From Schistosoma mansoni (Eukaryota; Platyhelminthes; Trematoda; Strigeidida; Schistosomatidae): a stretch of DNA of 64,000 nucleotides. Each line of letters opens with the position of its first letter. Position 1 is the stretch's first letter. The position numbers and the translations under genes were made by a program. Location of the stretch: the NCBI RefSeq assembly GCF_000237925.1, contig NW_017386043.1:682001-746000 (forward strand). The letters are read 5' to 3'. The notes below the pieces were generated by a model. That model was given only the letters and a program-made list of their open reading frames with translations. It searched no databases and was not told the origin of the DNA. Shown piece after piece: positions 37,219 through 48,394 of the stretch.

Positions 37219-40200
37219 CTGAAAATATAAGAAGATCACAAGTAGTGCTTCCAGAAAACTTTTTATTCAAAAATGGACGTTTTATTGTCATGATAAAATA
37301 TTTCACAATTTATGAAAGGAAAGTATAGAGCAGTGATAAAAGACAGTAATTGTCAATTTCCAATTACCGTGGCGATACACCTGTTATTTGGTGACTGAAA
37401 TCCATGTTCTTCGTTATCGGAGTGCACTTCTCAAGCCCACACAAATGTGAAACAGCAAATTATAAAGTATGGTATAATGTTTGAGTTAGGTCAACTTCTT
37501 ATTTAGGTAGAATAAAAACTGGTCAGTGATTCTTAGCAAGGTTCGTTCCTGAGAGATGAGGATGCTAAACCCATTCAAAAACCTACTTCTTTATCCGGGC
37601 TTGGGACCGTTAGCAACCTTAGAAGGGCATCAGGCGGGTGGCATTCCTACAATTAAAAAACATCTGGAAATTAAAACAACTATCAGCCAACACATAAGTC
37701 AGAACTTTCAATACAAACGTCAAGACATTTCTTTTGTACAGAGTTGAAACTTGGAGAACTACAATCATCACCAAAAAGGTACAGGTGTTTATAAACAGCC
37801 GTCTACGCAAGATACTCCATATCCGTTAGTCAGGCGCCATCAGCAACAACCTAATGTGGCAAAAAACAAACCCACTTCCAGCTGAAGAAGAAATAGGACA
37901 CACATTGGGTAAACCATCAAACTGCGCCACAAAGCATGCTCGAACTTGGAATCCTCAGGTCAAAAAGGAAAAGCGGAAGACCAAAGAACACATTGTGTCG
38001 AGAATCGAAGACAGACAGAACATCACTTGGGAACAATTGAGAAAGAGCCCAGGGCCGAGCAGGTTAGAGATGTCTGGTCGGCAGCCTATGTTCCACAAGG
38101 GATAACAGGCGTAAGTAAATAGTGATAAAAACTATACTGAAACATTCAGCGACTTTTCCTTAAATGATGAATGACAATTTCTCGGAAAATACTTTTATAC
38201 AATCAACAAAAACTTCTTAGTGAAAATAAATAAGTAATTCAACTTACCAAACTGCTGTTTGATCATTATCAATCTGGAAAGTGGATGGCATAGTTGATAA
38301 CTCGGGATAAACATATTCTGAATTATTGATTGTAGACTGATTTTGAAAATGTTTCTCAAATGCTTTCCAATCATCACTTAATTTATTAAGAACAGGTCTT
38401 GGGAGCCAAACAGCTGCACATACTTCATTTACTTCAAGATTAAATTGTGGTAAGTATGAGTGAACATCATCTGGATCTAAAACAGGTCTGTAAAAAACCA
38501 TAAGACAGTGTTTAGAAAAAGAATATAGTTTATGACCAATTAATATAGTTAGTGCCCAACTCAATATAAGACCAAGGTATTATGGAGTAAATAAACAACT
38601 GAAAACTTTAAGGAGTGAAAATGAATAGTCATTTTTGACCTCGAAGGATTACAATAACAAACTATTGAGAGAAATATGTACTTTCTCCAGTTCCTGAAGA
38701 AGCTATATTACGATGGAATAATAAGTGAAAAGAAATGACTACGGCCGATGTTTATGTTAATTTTGCATTGATCGTGGCTTTTGGTAAAAAAAAATAATCA
38801 AGAATACTCCTACTATAATTGTTTAATGACTTACTCCATAAGAAAAACTAACAAATCAGGCCCGCCAATAATTAAATCTGACTTCAAACATTGAGAATAT
38901 GAGACCATGAAATCCTAGGTCCTATAGGGAAACAAATTGACTAACTAGGTAAACTGATGTTGATAAATCAATAACGAGTTGTCCATTCCGATTATCTTCA
39001 ATCTGTAACATTTGTTTGGTCTTAAAATGAAGCCAAAAATTAAAATATGGTCAATAAATCAAAATTCAGGGATAACAAGAGAAATCAAGACAAATTATCT
39101 GGGTGAGTGCGCTGCGCGTCCCAAGCATGTTGATTGTCATGGATAACAAGGTTCAGCTACGTCTGTCATTGAAAAGTGTACCTCAGAAGTAGATAAACCT
39201 TGTGAAGGCTTTTTACTCGAACACTACCAGTCGAGTCAGAGCTTATGTCGAACTGTCATTTGATTTTCCAACTTCAAGTGGTGTCCGGCAAGGCTGTCCA
39301 CTATCTCCATTTTTGTTTAATTCCATCTTAGACCTACTGTTGGAAATGGCACTCTTATCGACTTAATTTTCAGGAATTGATCTCCTACCAGTATGTCCAC
39401 TTATCGACTTAGAATACGCAGATGATACAGTTCTATTTGGTGAAGACGCTGATAGAATGCAACAATGCCAGGATATTTGAGATGCGTTTCTCCCCCTCTA
39501 AAGGTAAATTATCGCTCCAGGACTGGCCTGCGTCAACACCTGAACTAAGGATGGGGAGTGAAGTAGTCGAACACGTGGACAATTCTGCATAACTTGGAAG
39601 CCTGACCAGCCCTAATGGGTTGGTGTCTGACGAAATCTCTGCACAGATTCAAAAAGCTCGTCTGGCTTTTGCCAATTTACGTCACCTATGGCGAAGACGA
39701 GATATCCGTCTATCAATTAAGAGACGAGTATACTGCACAACAGTTTGCTCTGTTCTGCTTTACGGCTGCGAAACCTGGCCATTAAGAGTAGAAGATACTC
39801 GTAAGTTACTAGTATTTGACCACAGATGCATTAGAAACATTTCACACATCTGCTGGGATCACCAGGTAAGTAATGGAGAGGTTAGATTCAGGGAATTAGA
39901 CAATGATAGTAAACCAGTTGATGACCCGATCTTCCTATTTTGGAGAAAATTTTATCCGTTTTGGGGAAGCCGCTATATAAAATTTTGGGGATATGCCACA
40001 AAAACCCCGAAACTTCCCAGATCTGAGGAAATTTTCCAAAACGTTGGGGAAGACCATTGGAATTTGGAGAAAACGCCAAGATAGGCAGATTGGGGAGGTT
40101 GTAAATCTACATCGACTGAGGTAGTTTGACCACGTGTTATGTATGTCTGAACACCGATTATCACAGCACGCAATTCTGATTAGTGTTGGAGACAGATAGA

Positions 40201-43048
40201 AGAAAGTTGGCGGAGGCCAAACCAAAACGTGGCACCAGTCCATAAAGTCACTAATTTATAGTCTCTGTCATGTTGGTAGATGCAGACTACTTGGTTAGGG
40301 TCCGCGCGACTATCTTAACCAGTGGTTGGATACTCTGTGTGACATGGTTCAGAATCGATCACAATGGTGTAGGTGTATACACTCTTTGTTTTCCCTTAAA
40401 CCGTAAGATTAAAATTACTTCATACCTTTGTTTCTACGAGCTAATTCCTTCTCCCTGTATTATGTCCTCATATGAAATCTTTTCCTACTACCATTGAAGT
40501 AACTGCTTCTATGAAAATGGTGTTCATCTTGTTGTGCTAATGAGGTGTGGCAGCTTAGACTGATGCATATATGTGCCTAATCCTACGTTTTAGCTGACTA
40601 ACTTTTAATTTTATTTAGTGTTAAGTTACGATATCGCGTAAGGTAGGGACACTTAAACCTTCGTATTTCACAACAGCAGTGGTTTATCTGTTCTCAACAC
40701 TTGTGAAGGAACTAAGATCTAGTTCGTAGTCAGATCTTGGGGACTTTTCGATTACCGAATAAACAACTCAGAGACCAAAGGTTTAAACGTAATTCCAAAC
40801 CAGTTGAATTTACTAACATCAACAGGATACTATGAACCTGGAAACCAAGGTTTGTATACAGGACCTATATAGCTAGAAACCAGTCACGTTGAAATATGTA
40901 CTTATAAACTAGGACAGGATCGTATGCCATAAACAAATGTCAGGACCAATTTTAAACTTGGAGGAATCTTAATGAGTCCACTTAAGATGGGTTCATTATA
41001 TGATAAATATCTAATACTTCAGGTCGCTTTATTTGTACAAACTATCAGATATTGCAACAACTGGTTGCCTTTTTTTTGTTCTTGGTTAAAATGTTCTTAG
41101 CGTACAAGAGAATTTGAGAATTTACACTGTATATAGCCTACTACTCGCACATTCGATTTATAATAGGCCTTTGTGGTCGATGGCAATAACGATCCCTTAG
41201 ATTATCAATACGAATTATTTTTCGAAGGTTAGTGCTCAGAATTTGGAATTTCGACTGGTCGTTTCTGTCAAAGATTTGATGTCATTTGTTGCTGATAGAA
41301 ATCAAAAATCACCAAACCTATGTCAATTATCCAGAATTTGCATGGCATTCCAATACTGTGCAAGAAAGGAGTATGCACTTAAAAGTTATCTAAAATTTAA
41401 AATCATAACAGGAAAAAGCATACGCACGTATCTGAATTGTAAACACAATGCACTATAGAAAAAAAGTCTAAATTTATAACTCTTACGTTGAAGAACGAGA
41501 CCAATTAACAGAGTAATATATAACTATATGATGAGATTTAGGAGAGATAGTAGACTTTCCGATTGCTGTATCTAAACGAGAAGGATATGAAGCTTCCCAT
41601 GAACAAAGTGGTTTAATAGTACATTCATTCATTACATTCTTTTCTTTTCCATACGAATGCAATCCTAACTCTTCTGTGAGTTCACGAAATGCGGTGTCCT
41701 GTGGTTAGCAACACAAATAAAGGGTTACGCCATAATTATATCACTATACAATCATCAGCAGCACAGATAACTAATATTTTCGTTCTATCTAAAAGTTTTT
41801 TAGAATACTGTAGATGAGTCATCATCTATATCGACAGGTTATTCGTGAGAATGTTATGTCATAAAATAGTCCGTATTATTCGTTACGTAACCCTACTTTC
41901 TATAGGTTAACACCAATGAATTCTAGGAAACTAAATATTTTTTGATCAATAAGAGAACTGTATCAACTATTCTGAAGTCAAGTATCTATTTTAACATCTT
42001 TCACTTGAGCGTTTGAACATTTGGTACAGACCAAATGTTGAATAGTTTTGAACAGAGCACTGAAAAGCCTCGTTATTGAAGAATATTTAGGGATCTACTA
42101 AATAAACTCCCAATATTGATTAAAAATGTTTCACATATGCCTATTCAGAAACCCTGTATAGTCAATGTACACACGTTTGGGGATAAAAAGTAAGTTAAAA
42201 TATTCTGACACAGTTGTTGGCATTCTTTAATAGGTTTTTAAGGTGAGAAATTCGGTTTAAATGAGAGGTAACCGCCAAGATGAACTGTTAATTTTTGTTA
42301 GATCTGCCCAAGTTACCACAGACTGCAATCGGGACGCGAACAAATAAATTAGTTCCTTTGACAGATGTTATAACGCTAGTTAGGAATCTAAATATGTAGG
42401 TCATGAATTTAAATACAGAAAATAACTAAACAGGCATTCGCAAGTTCAAAAGTGGATGCTTCTCAAAGCAGGACTGAAGCAGATTATAAATTATCTTCTA
42501 ATAGCAGCAACACTACACAAAGGATGAGAAACAGCTAACCAAGAATTCTTTGGGTTACTGAATCTAAATTAAGAATGATACAATCTCCTATACAAAGTGG
42601 ACGTGCGGAGACACCTGTACAAATACTAGTGGATACAGTCGTAGAGATCCCATTCTCTAGCTGGATACTTTTTGAGACTAGTAGAATAAATGAATTGTGA
42701 GATATCTGGAAACCCAGTTTTTCTAAAGAACACTGCACTGAGACATTACTACATCGAGTTCTATTGAAGCAAAAATATGGTCGTTTCCTAATAAGACCTA
42801 TGGCTTAACAAAAATCAATTAAAGAAACACACCTGAATAGGTTCATTAGCTTCACAATGACCTCCAGGAGGTACCCAGACACCCGGATAAGATCGCATAT
42901 GCCACGGTCTGCGAGTGAGAAACACACCATCTAGTCCAGATAAATGCAGAAGGCAGGAGCAAGCCACAGGAATCCATTTGGGACAAGATTTCCCATCTGA
43001 GTTTAGGAAGCGTCGATTAGACATAGCGAAAGGGCAAACACGTGGACG
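37026..43048 (-). CDS. NUDT17: NUDT17-like Nudix hydrolase, four exons, 5' end missing
   Basis: Minus-strand exons 43048-42833, 41698-41487, 38487-38248 and 37218-37026 join with GT..AG borders and matching phases into 286 codons plus TGA (human NUDT17 is about 328 residues). Seen: FLTRRPWHMRSYPGVWVPPGGH, then the Nudix box G-x5-E-x7-REL-x-EE-x-GL, perfect across the exon 1/2 join. Then YPSRL...SHHIVIYY, typical of the NUDT17 branch, and EVCAAVWL. The box binds Mg2+ and cleaves nucleoside-diphosphate-linked substrates; NUDT17 substrates are poorly defined. The first ATG in the first seen exon is 43024, but the frame is open to the acceptor at 43048, so an upstream exon is likely. The last exon is the least certain. 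Confidence 0.85.
37690..38123 (+). mobile_element. RTE-like (SR2-type) 3' fragment
   Basis: Plus-strand remnant of the same C-terminal region as 13686-14160 (NPLPAEEEIGHTLGKPSN, RTWNPQVKKEKRKTKEH, ending at GGATAACAGGCGTAAGTAAATAG). Frameshifted and 5' truncated. Lies in the last intron of the NUDT17-like gene, antisense to it. Confidence 0.8.
38248..38487 (-). CDS. NUDT17: NUDT17-like exon after the Nudix exon
   Basis: 240 bases between TTTTTTACAG and GTAAGT on the minus strand, phase 2 in and out. Encodes PVLDPDDVHSYLPQFNLEVN then EVCAAVWLPRP, aligning with the NEVSAFMWL region of NUDT17. Confidence 0.85.
39150..40603 (+). mobile_element. RTE-like retrotransposon, second copy of the 19.5-kb family
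   Basis: Plus-strand reverse transcriptase and C-terminal remnants closely match 19860-21130 (SSGVRQGCPLSPFLF, EISAQIQKARLAFANLRHLW, VCSVLLYGCETWPLRVEDTR). The catalytic region has decayed to LEYADDTVLFG. The 3' tail ends with CTACGTTTTAGCTGACTAAC. A 171-base insertion at 39925-40095 interrupts the C-terminal frame. Lies in a NUDT17-like intron, antisense to the gene. Confidence 0.87.
39925..40095. mobile_element. MITE-like insertion with terminal inverted repeats
   Basis: 171 bases absent from the homologous copy at 20.64 kb. The ends read CCCGATCTTCCTATTTTGG and, in reverse complement, CCCCAATCTGCCTATCTTGG, an imperfect terminal inverted repeat of about 20 bases. No coding capacity. A target-site duplication is not clear. 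Confidence 0.6.
41487..41698 (-). CDS. NUDT17: NUDT17-like exon with second half of Nudix box
   Basis: 212 bases between GGTTAGCAACCACAG-side acceptor (CCACAG) and GTAAGA donor on the minus strand; phase 0 in, phase 2 out. Encodes DTAFRELTEELGL, then CSWEASYPSRLDTAIGKS and SHHIVIYYSVN. Confidence 0.9.
42833..43048 (-). CDS. NUDT17: NUDT17-like first visible exon
   Basis: 216 bases between TTTTTTGTAG and GTGTGT on the minus strand, phase 0 both sides. Encodes GVFLTRRPWHMRSYPGVWVP and PGGHCEANEPIQ, the first half of the Nudix box. Confidence 0.85.
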
Positions 43049-43294
43049 CTACAAAAAACGAAACTCTCTTATCCCACAAAAGTTAGTGAAAATATAAGGA
43101 AAATGAATGCAGTGAAAGCGTATCATTAACAGTTAGCCCAGTTATTACATATTGATTGAACTTTATTTTATCTAATCAATTACGTGCTTACAGTTGATTT
43201 GGGACTACTTTACGTTAACCCTAAGATTGATCATAGGAAACAAATTAGTATAGTGCGTCAACCGCTCTCTCGTGAATTTCATCAGTCATGGTAG

Positions 43295-43490
43295 GTAGGT
43301 GACTGACGAGATTTCGGCAAGGCCTTAGAAGGCTTATTTGGCTTCTGTGAGCTTTTGCGCAGTTAAACTAAGATATGGGGTCAGACCATGAACTCATGGA
43401 CTGTTAGACTGAGCCGTGTTGGTAAAGGCACACCATATAGTTGAGGTTCGTGAGATAACTGCGATCAGTCGTCAGACTCGGGTGACACCT
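43295..43490 (+). mobile_element. RTE-like C-terminal fragment, degenerate
   Basis: GTGACTGACGAGATTTCGGCA corresponds to the VSDEIS segment at 20346, and CTGAGCCGTGTTGGTAAAGG...GGTTCGTGAGATAACTGCG to the RVGRCRLLGWGSRDYRN segment near 20830. Much of the intervening sequence is gone. Confidence 0.5.
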
Positions 43491-44536
43491 TAAAACTGGT
43501 CATTGATTTATGTCTCTTTAGATCTTGAACTTTAGATTGTCGAGAAATTTACATTCCTCAAATCCATCCACTCTTCTCAAACTATATTCCAAAACGTTTA
43601 GTCTTTAGTGATTCATGAGAGATTATTCTAACTTTTGGACAGACAAACTAAGATAGCCTATTCGGAGTATGATGTACACAAATGTTTATCCTTGTTAATT
43701 ACCCATTTACAACGTTTAATCTTGATAATGTGAGTATATCTGTTTATCGCTTACTCCATCCGTTACCTATCTTAGCTTGCTTTTATGTATCTGATTATAA
43801 ATGCTGAATTACCAGAATTGAGTGAGCAACGTTGTCTATCTCCGTGCTCATCCTATTTCTAGGCACATGAATGTCTGAAATGAATCCTTACAATACATTT
43901 CGTATCCGGCTTTTATTACAACCGCTACATAATGAGGTTAGGTCAAGCACGACGTACGAAATTAGGCAGGGGATTTACGATTCAAGGTCTATTCATTGAC
44001 GTCACTTATGAAGTCAACTCGATGCTACGCACTTTTTTGTCAGAAACAGTTTGTTCACAACGTTTGATTCAAAAGACAAAAACAGCGCAGAAAGTATTGA
44101 GCAAGTGAATCAATAAATATTATTTAATAAGCCAATATGTATGTGTTAGATGAAGTCATTGAATGCTTTAAGCAATGTTTAAGCGGGACGGAGAGATAAG
44201 AGCCTAAACACGTATTCGATCATATACATTCACTTTTGCATGCATGCACATACAGACAAAAGTATAAGTGAATCATTGCGGGTTAAAATAACGGTTTACA
44301 CAAAAATCAGACTGACTCAAACGCTTAGTTCCTTTGAACATGCAAAAACGTGTGTATGGGAAAAGCACTATAAATCTTTCTCACTATAATTGACACTATT
44401 ATTATCTTGACTCCTCTGATATTCATCTTGTTAATTCTATTGTGGTGATATGGCACGGCGACTTGAGCTTAAGACCTTCTTTACCAAGCTTTACGTTAAT
44501 CATGGCAATGTTCTTAGTAAGATTATTGGGATATGT
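43491..44536. other. Non-coding stretch upstream of the NUDT17-like exons
   Basis: The missing 5' exon(s) and promoter of the NUDT17-like gene may lie here on the minus strand, but I could not identify them. No repeat recognised. Confidence 0.4.
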
Positions 44537-45086
44537 TATTATTTATTTATTTATTTAATCACATATATATTGGTACAAAGGGCACCGGATACATATGCGC
44601 CACACAAAATAATGAGAATGGGAGAAGGAAGATGTGTATATATAAAAGAAGGAAAAAAAGAAAAGGAGAAGAGTAATGATGGGGGAAACTGAAATGTACA
44701 ACCAGAAGAGCTCAGTTAGGAAAGTTATAGCCATTCTTTATGAAGAAAGTAGAAGAAGGTTACAGCAGGATCGCCACTGGCTTCTATTCTCAGCCATATC
44801 TGATAACGTCTCTAGCCACTGTGTTGCACCATCTCTCGGACCCCAGCCAGGGAGTCGTGAAGGACCAACAGAAGCTAGCCCTTTGCAGCTTTCTTTCATA
44901 CCACGACACCATGCCATACACTGACTTCCTCTCCGCTTTTTCCAACCAGTCCCAGAGTCGGCAAATAATGCACGACGTGGAATTCTCTAAGACGACATTC
45001 GTAAAACATGTCCAAGCCACCGCAGTCGGTGTTTCAAGATGGTGACACTTATTGAATTATCGTCTCTGCGCCCGAACGCACGATAT
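44537..45086 (-). mobile_element. RTE-like 3' end, near-identical to the 21.4-kb element
   Basis: Bases from the TTTATTTATTTA run to GTCTCTGCGCCCGAACGCACGAT match 21373-21910 almost base for base. An 82-codon shadow frame is identical and a 101-codon one differs at three residues. It is a severely 5'-truncated insertion of about 550 bases. Confidence 0.88.
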
Positions 45087-45089
45087 GAT

Positions 45090-47040
45090 AACTATACGAA
45101 ATGTTTAAAGTGGCTGGTCCTGTAGATTTTACTCTATTTTACTGGATTCCAACCGTTATTTGTGTCTATAGCTTGTTATTTATATCTCCTTAATTACTAG
45201 GATAGACAAGTGAATTCGCAGTTAGGATAAATCTTTAAGATACAATATCAGCAAACGGGCCACAAAGCTATAACATTTTAAGTTAATAAAATACACCTTA
45301 TCCTACAGTTTCACAACACAAACGTGTGATGTTAAATCTAATAATCATTTCCCATGGTGTTTGTGTTTCAGGGCTTTAGGAGTAAATATAAATTGTGCTT
45401 GGAAACTTTTTTCGGGTGAGAAACCGAACGAAACATGTTAAAACGTTTGGTACATGAATATATTGAGGAAATATAGTCAAAACAGGAACCTCGAACTTAT
45501 AAAACTTATGATAAAGTGATCGACGTAGAAACAACATATTTACTTCAGTCATATGAAAAATCTCTGGGCCATTTTATTTAGTTTGATAGTTACAGTGTAG
45601 TAAACGAAGAACCAGGTACCATAAACCAAAACTCACAGAGCCTTTGTAAAATACGAAAATTATACATTGAATACATCATTCTCATATCTTCCTTCAGTTG
45701 ACCTTTAAACACTTTATCAGCTTTTCAATTCTGCTGTTATTCCGTCTGCTGTTTTCCTTCCACTTTTTTTTATTTCAATCTTCTGCTGGTACGCATCCCA
45801 CTTCAAATTTCTGCCACATACTACTAACGTTTGTCCGCATCAGTAGCACACACTACAAAAGTAGGTATTTTTCTTACGAAAAAAAATATAACTCCTAGAG
45901 GATGTGACGTAAATGAATTTGTGGTGTTTTCTACTTGCATATAAAAACTCGATTAACAAATGGACAGAAAGATATGTACTTAGTACCAAATTATACGATT
46001 CACCCACAGAACTATTTTGACATGAATTCCACGGTTTTGTAAGAAAGGTTTTAATGGATTCTATTCATTACGAATATTTTGGACGTAAGAATGCTCAAAA
46101 TCCAACATAATATTCGCAAAAGCTACTGAGGAAGACATATAATGCTTGAGACATTTAAAACATATAGTCCCGATAGCCATTTCAGTACCATAAGGTGACT
46201 AATAACTTCAGTGATAAACTATAATCTACAAAAAATTTAGCTACTGCATGACTTTTCGTATGCATAAATTAGCAGTTTAAATGTTGCAAACACCTAAATG
46301 TTTTGATCTATCTTTTTCGTTCTGACCAGTTATGACTGCAACTACTCATCATAATAACCTCGGGCTATTTGCGTTATTGCACACATGTTTATAAAATCCA
46401 AAGAAAGATTGTTACTGGCACATTTGCTTAAACTGCTTTCTGGAAAGCGGTACAGGAATAAATTTGAGCGGTTTGAAAAAATATCTTCCCGATAATAAAT
46501 CTCACATACCATATTAAAATAAAACGTTAATAACATAAAGTAAACTAACACATAAAGGTATGTCTATACATTCGAATCCCAAGCAATCAGCACCAACAAC
46601 TAGATCACATGAGTCCTGTCTGATTCTTATGGTTGTTTCATCTTCAAAACCAAGGGCATCCATTATTGACTAGGGATATTAAGAAAATCGGCATATATGT
46701 CTCAAATACCTCTTGAAATTCTAACCGTCTTTGAAACTTCGAGGAGTAAACATAAACCATACTAAAGGTTGTCTTCCTTGCGCTGGCACGATTTGAATAA
46801 AATAAAGGATCTTCAAAATACCTCGTTTAATTAATTTTGTAAGTGCTTCATGAGTAAACACATATGTTTTTTACATACATCCAGACAGTTCGAAATATGG
46901 TGAGAAAAAGCAGCACAACTCGAGAAAACTAGAGGCAAAATCATATCAAGTACTACAACGTACTTGGACGAATGGCTGAAGTGTAATTTACAGACGAACC
47001 AATCAGATTTAGGGTTGCCAGCCTTGAACTTTTGGCGCGA
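45090..47040. other. Non-coding stretch, nothing recognised
   Basis: Only short frames, the longest about 69 codons (46551-46342, minus), without a family signature. Confidence 0.5.
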
Positions 47041-47044
47041 GATT

Positions 47045-47135
47045 CATCCACTCATTCTGTAGAGGAGGGCTTCTTCATCATTTTCCAGTGCGTTTACTCT
47101 TTGTTGCCCTGCAATAGAAAAACAAACTCGCATTA
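47045..47135 (+). repeat. LTR-like fragment
   Basis: Bases around GTTGCCCTGCAATAGAAAAAC, and the preceding AGGGCTTCTTC block, resemble the end of the solo LTR at 18855-18925. Diverged, in plus orientation, about 500 bases before an inverted, better preserved copy. Confidence 0.4.
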
Positions 47136-47602
47136 GAAACGTCGCATGAAACGATTATTATAACCATTACAAGGTTCATGAATAGTTTGACACTTAATTG
47201 CTTCAATTACAATTTATAAACAACTACCAACACCTATGTTCATCACTACCATAATAGGGGAGGCGAGTCATATGTAAATTATTTTACAGCTTGTTTTTGC
47301 CTGAAACTATAGTTTCGGTCCAATTTTTGACTCGATAAATGACGAATTTCACTCACCTGAGTTTGTATTGTTACAAATTACCAAATAAGGCTGACTAAAC
47401 ATTCATTCAGGTTGTCAGCTCAAAATACGTCAGGCAACCAATAGACTGAAATAAATGCCATGTAACACGCATAAATATTACAAAAATTAACATGTGACGG
47501 AAAAATGCTGTGATTAGCCGATAAAAAACGACATTAAAAATCCGCGACAACATGTAACGTATGAGCGAGAATCAATGACATGACTTTTCGACCATGCCTA
47601 GA

Positions 47603-47918
47603 GGAGTTGAAATTATCATGCATGATATAGTAACAGATTCTATTTTCTTTCTATTGCAGGGCGACCAAACATAAACCCTTTGGAGGAAGAAAAGCAAGCC
47701 CTATGTACACTAAGCTTACAGGATGACTCATAAGACTACTTTGTGAACTGACTTTTCCCGCTGTACTCTCGCGCACCGCGCTTTTTGATTTTCAAACAAA
47801 GAGGCTCGTGATTCCCACTGTGTTCTCTCTTGGTGTGAAGTCCTCGTTTAACATTGTGTGCTGTGCTGTTTTTCAAATCTGTCCTGCTGTTTTCTAGCCT
47901 CTGATTCTACGTGTTACA
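47603..47918 (-). mobile_element. Solo LTR, second copy, inverted
   Basis: Read on the minus strand from TGTAACACG at 47918, the first 264 bases align without length change to 18635-18898, and about 50 more align with gaps. The GTTACA end is not preserved (TCCTCTAGG instead), so no target-site duplication can be scored. Confidence 0.75.
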
Positions 47919-48084
47919 ACTCGGCATTATAGCTGATGTCGTGATGAAAACGTTAAACATTTTATTCAATCTTAACGTTCAACTGTAAATTCTAATCCTA
48001 GTTCCTTTCACTGATTTATAGCCCTCATTTAACCCTAGTAAGCAGGACATTTTCAAGGTCATTTTGGCATTGCTCAAAAGTTAT

Positions 48085-48390
48085 CCATAAATTATAGTCT
48101 CACCGTCAACTGACAAGCAATTTGTTCTGGGCTTGTGGACTTTTTTGGAGTTTCCTCGTAAATTCTCTGTTTTGGAAGACAAGGAAAGTGATAATATATC
48201 ATAAAAAAATTTAACAGAAAGTAATTTGAAAGCTGTAATCAAGTCACTTCTAGTTCTTTGATATGACAATGGGAATAGGTCTAGTTTGGTCAGTCGAGCA
48301 TGATACGAGAGCTTCGCTGTCCCGAGAATCAGCTTAATTGAGCTCCTTTGGACCTTTTTCAACAAGTTAATGTCTCTTTTTAGGTAGGAG
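48085..48390 (-). mobile_element. CR1-like 3' fragment
   Basis: Minus-strand frame 48365-48081 has LILGTAKLSYHARLTKLDLF, PLSYQRTRSDLITAFKLLS and TENLRGNSKKVHKPRTN, the region after the reverse transcriptase of CR1-like elements. Similar to 61320-61800. Confidence 0.75.
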
Positions 48391-48394
48391 CTAG

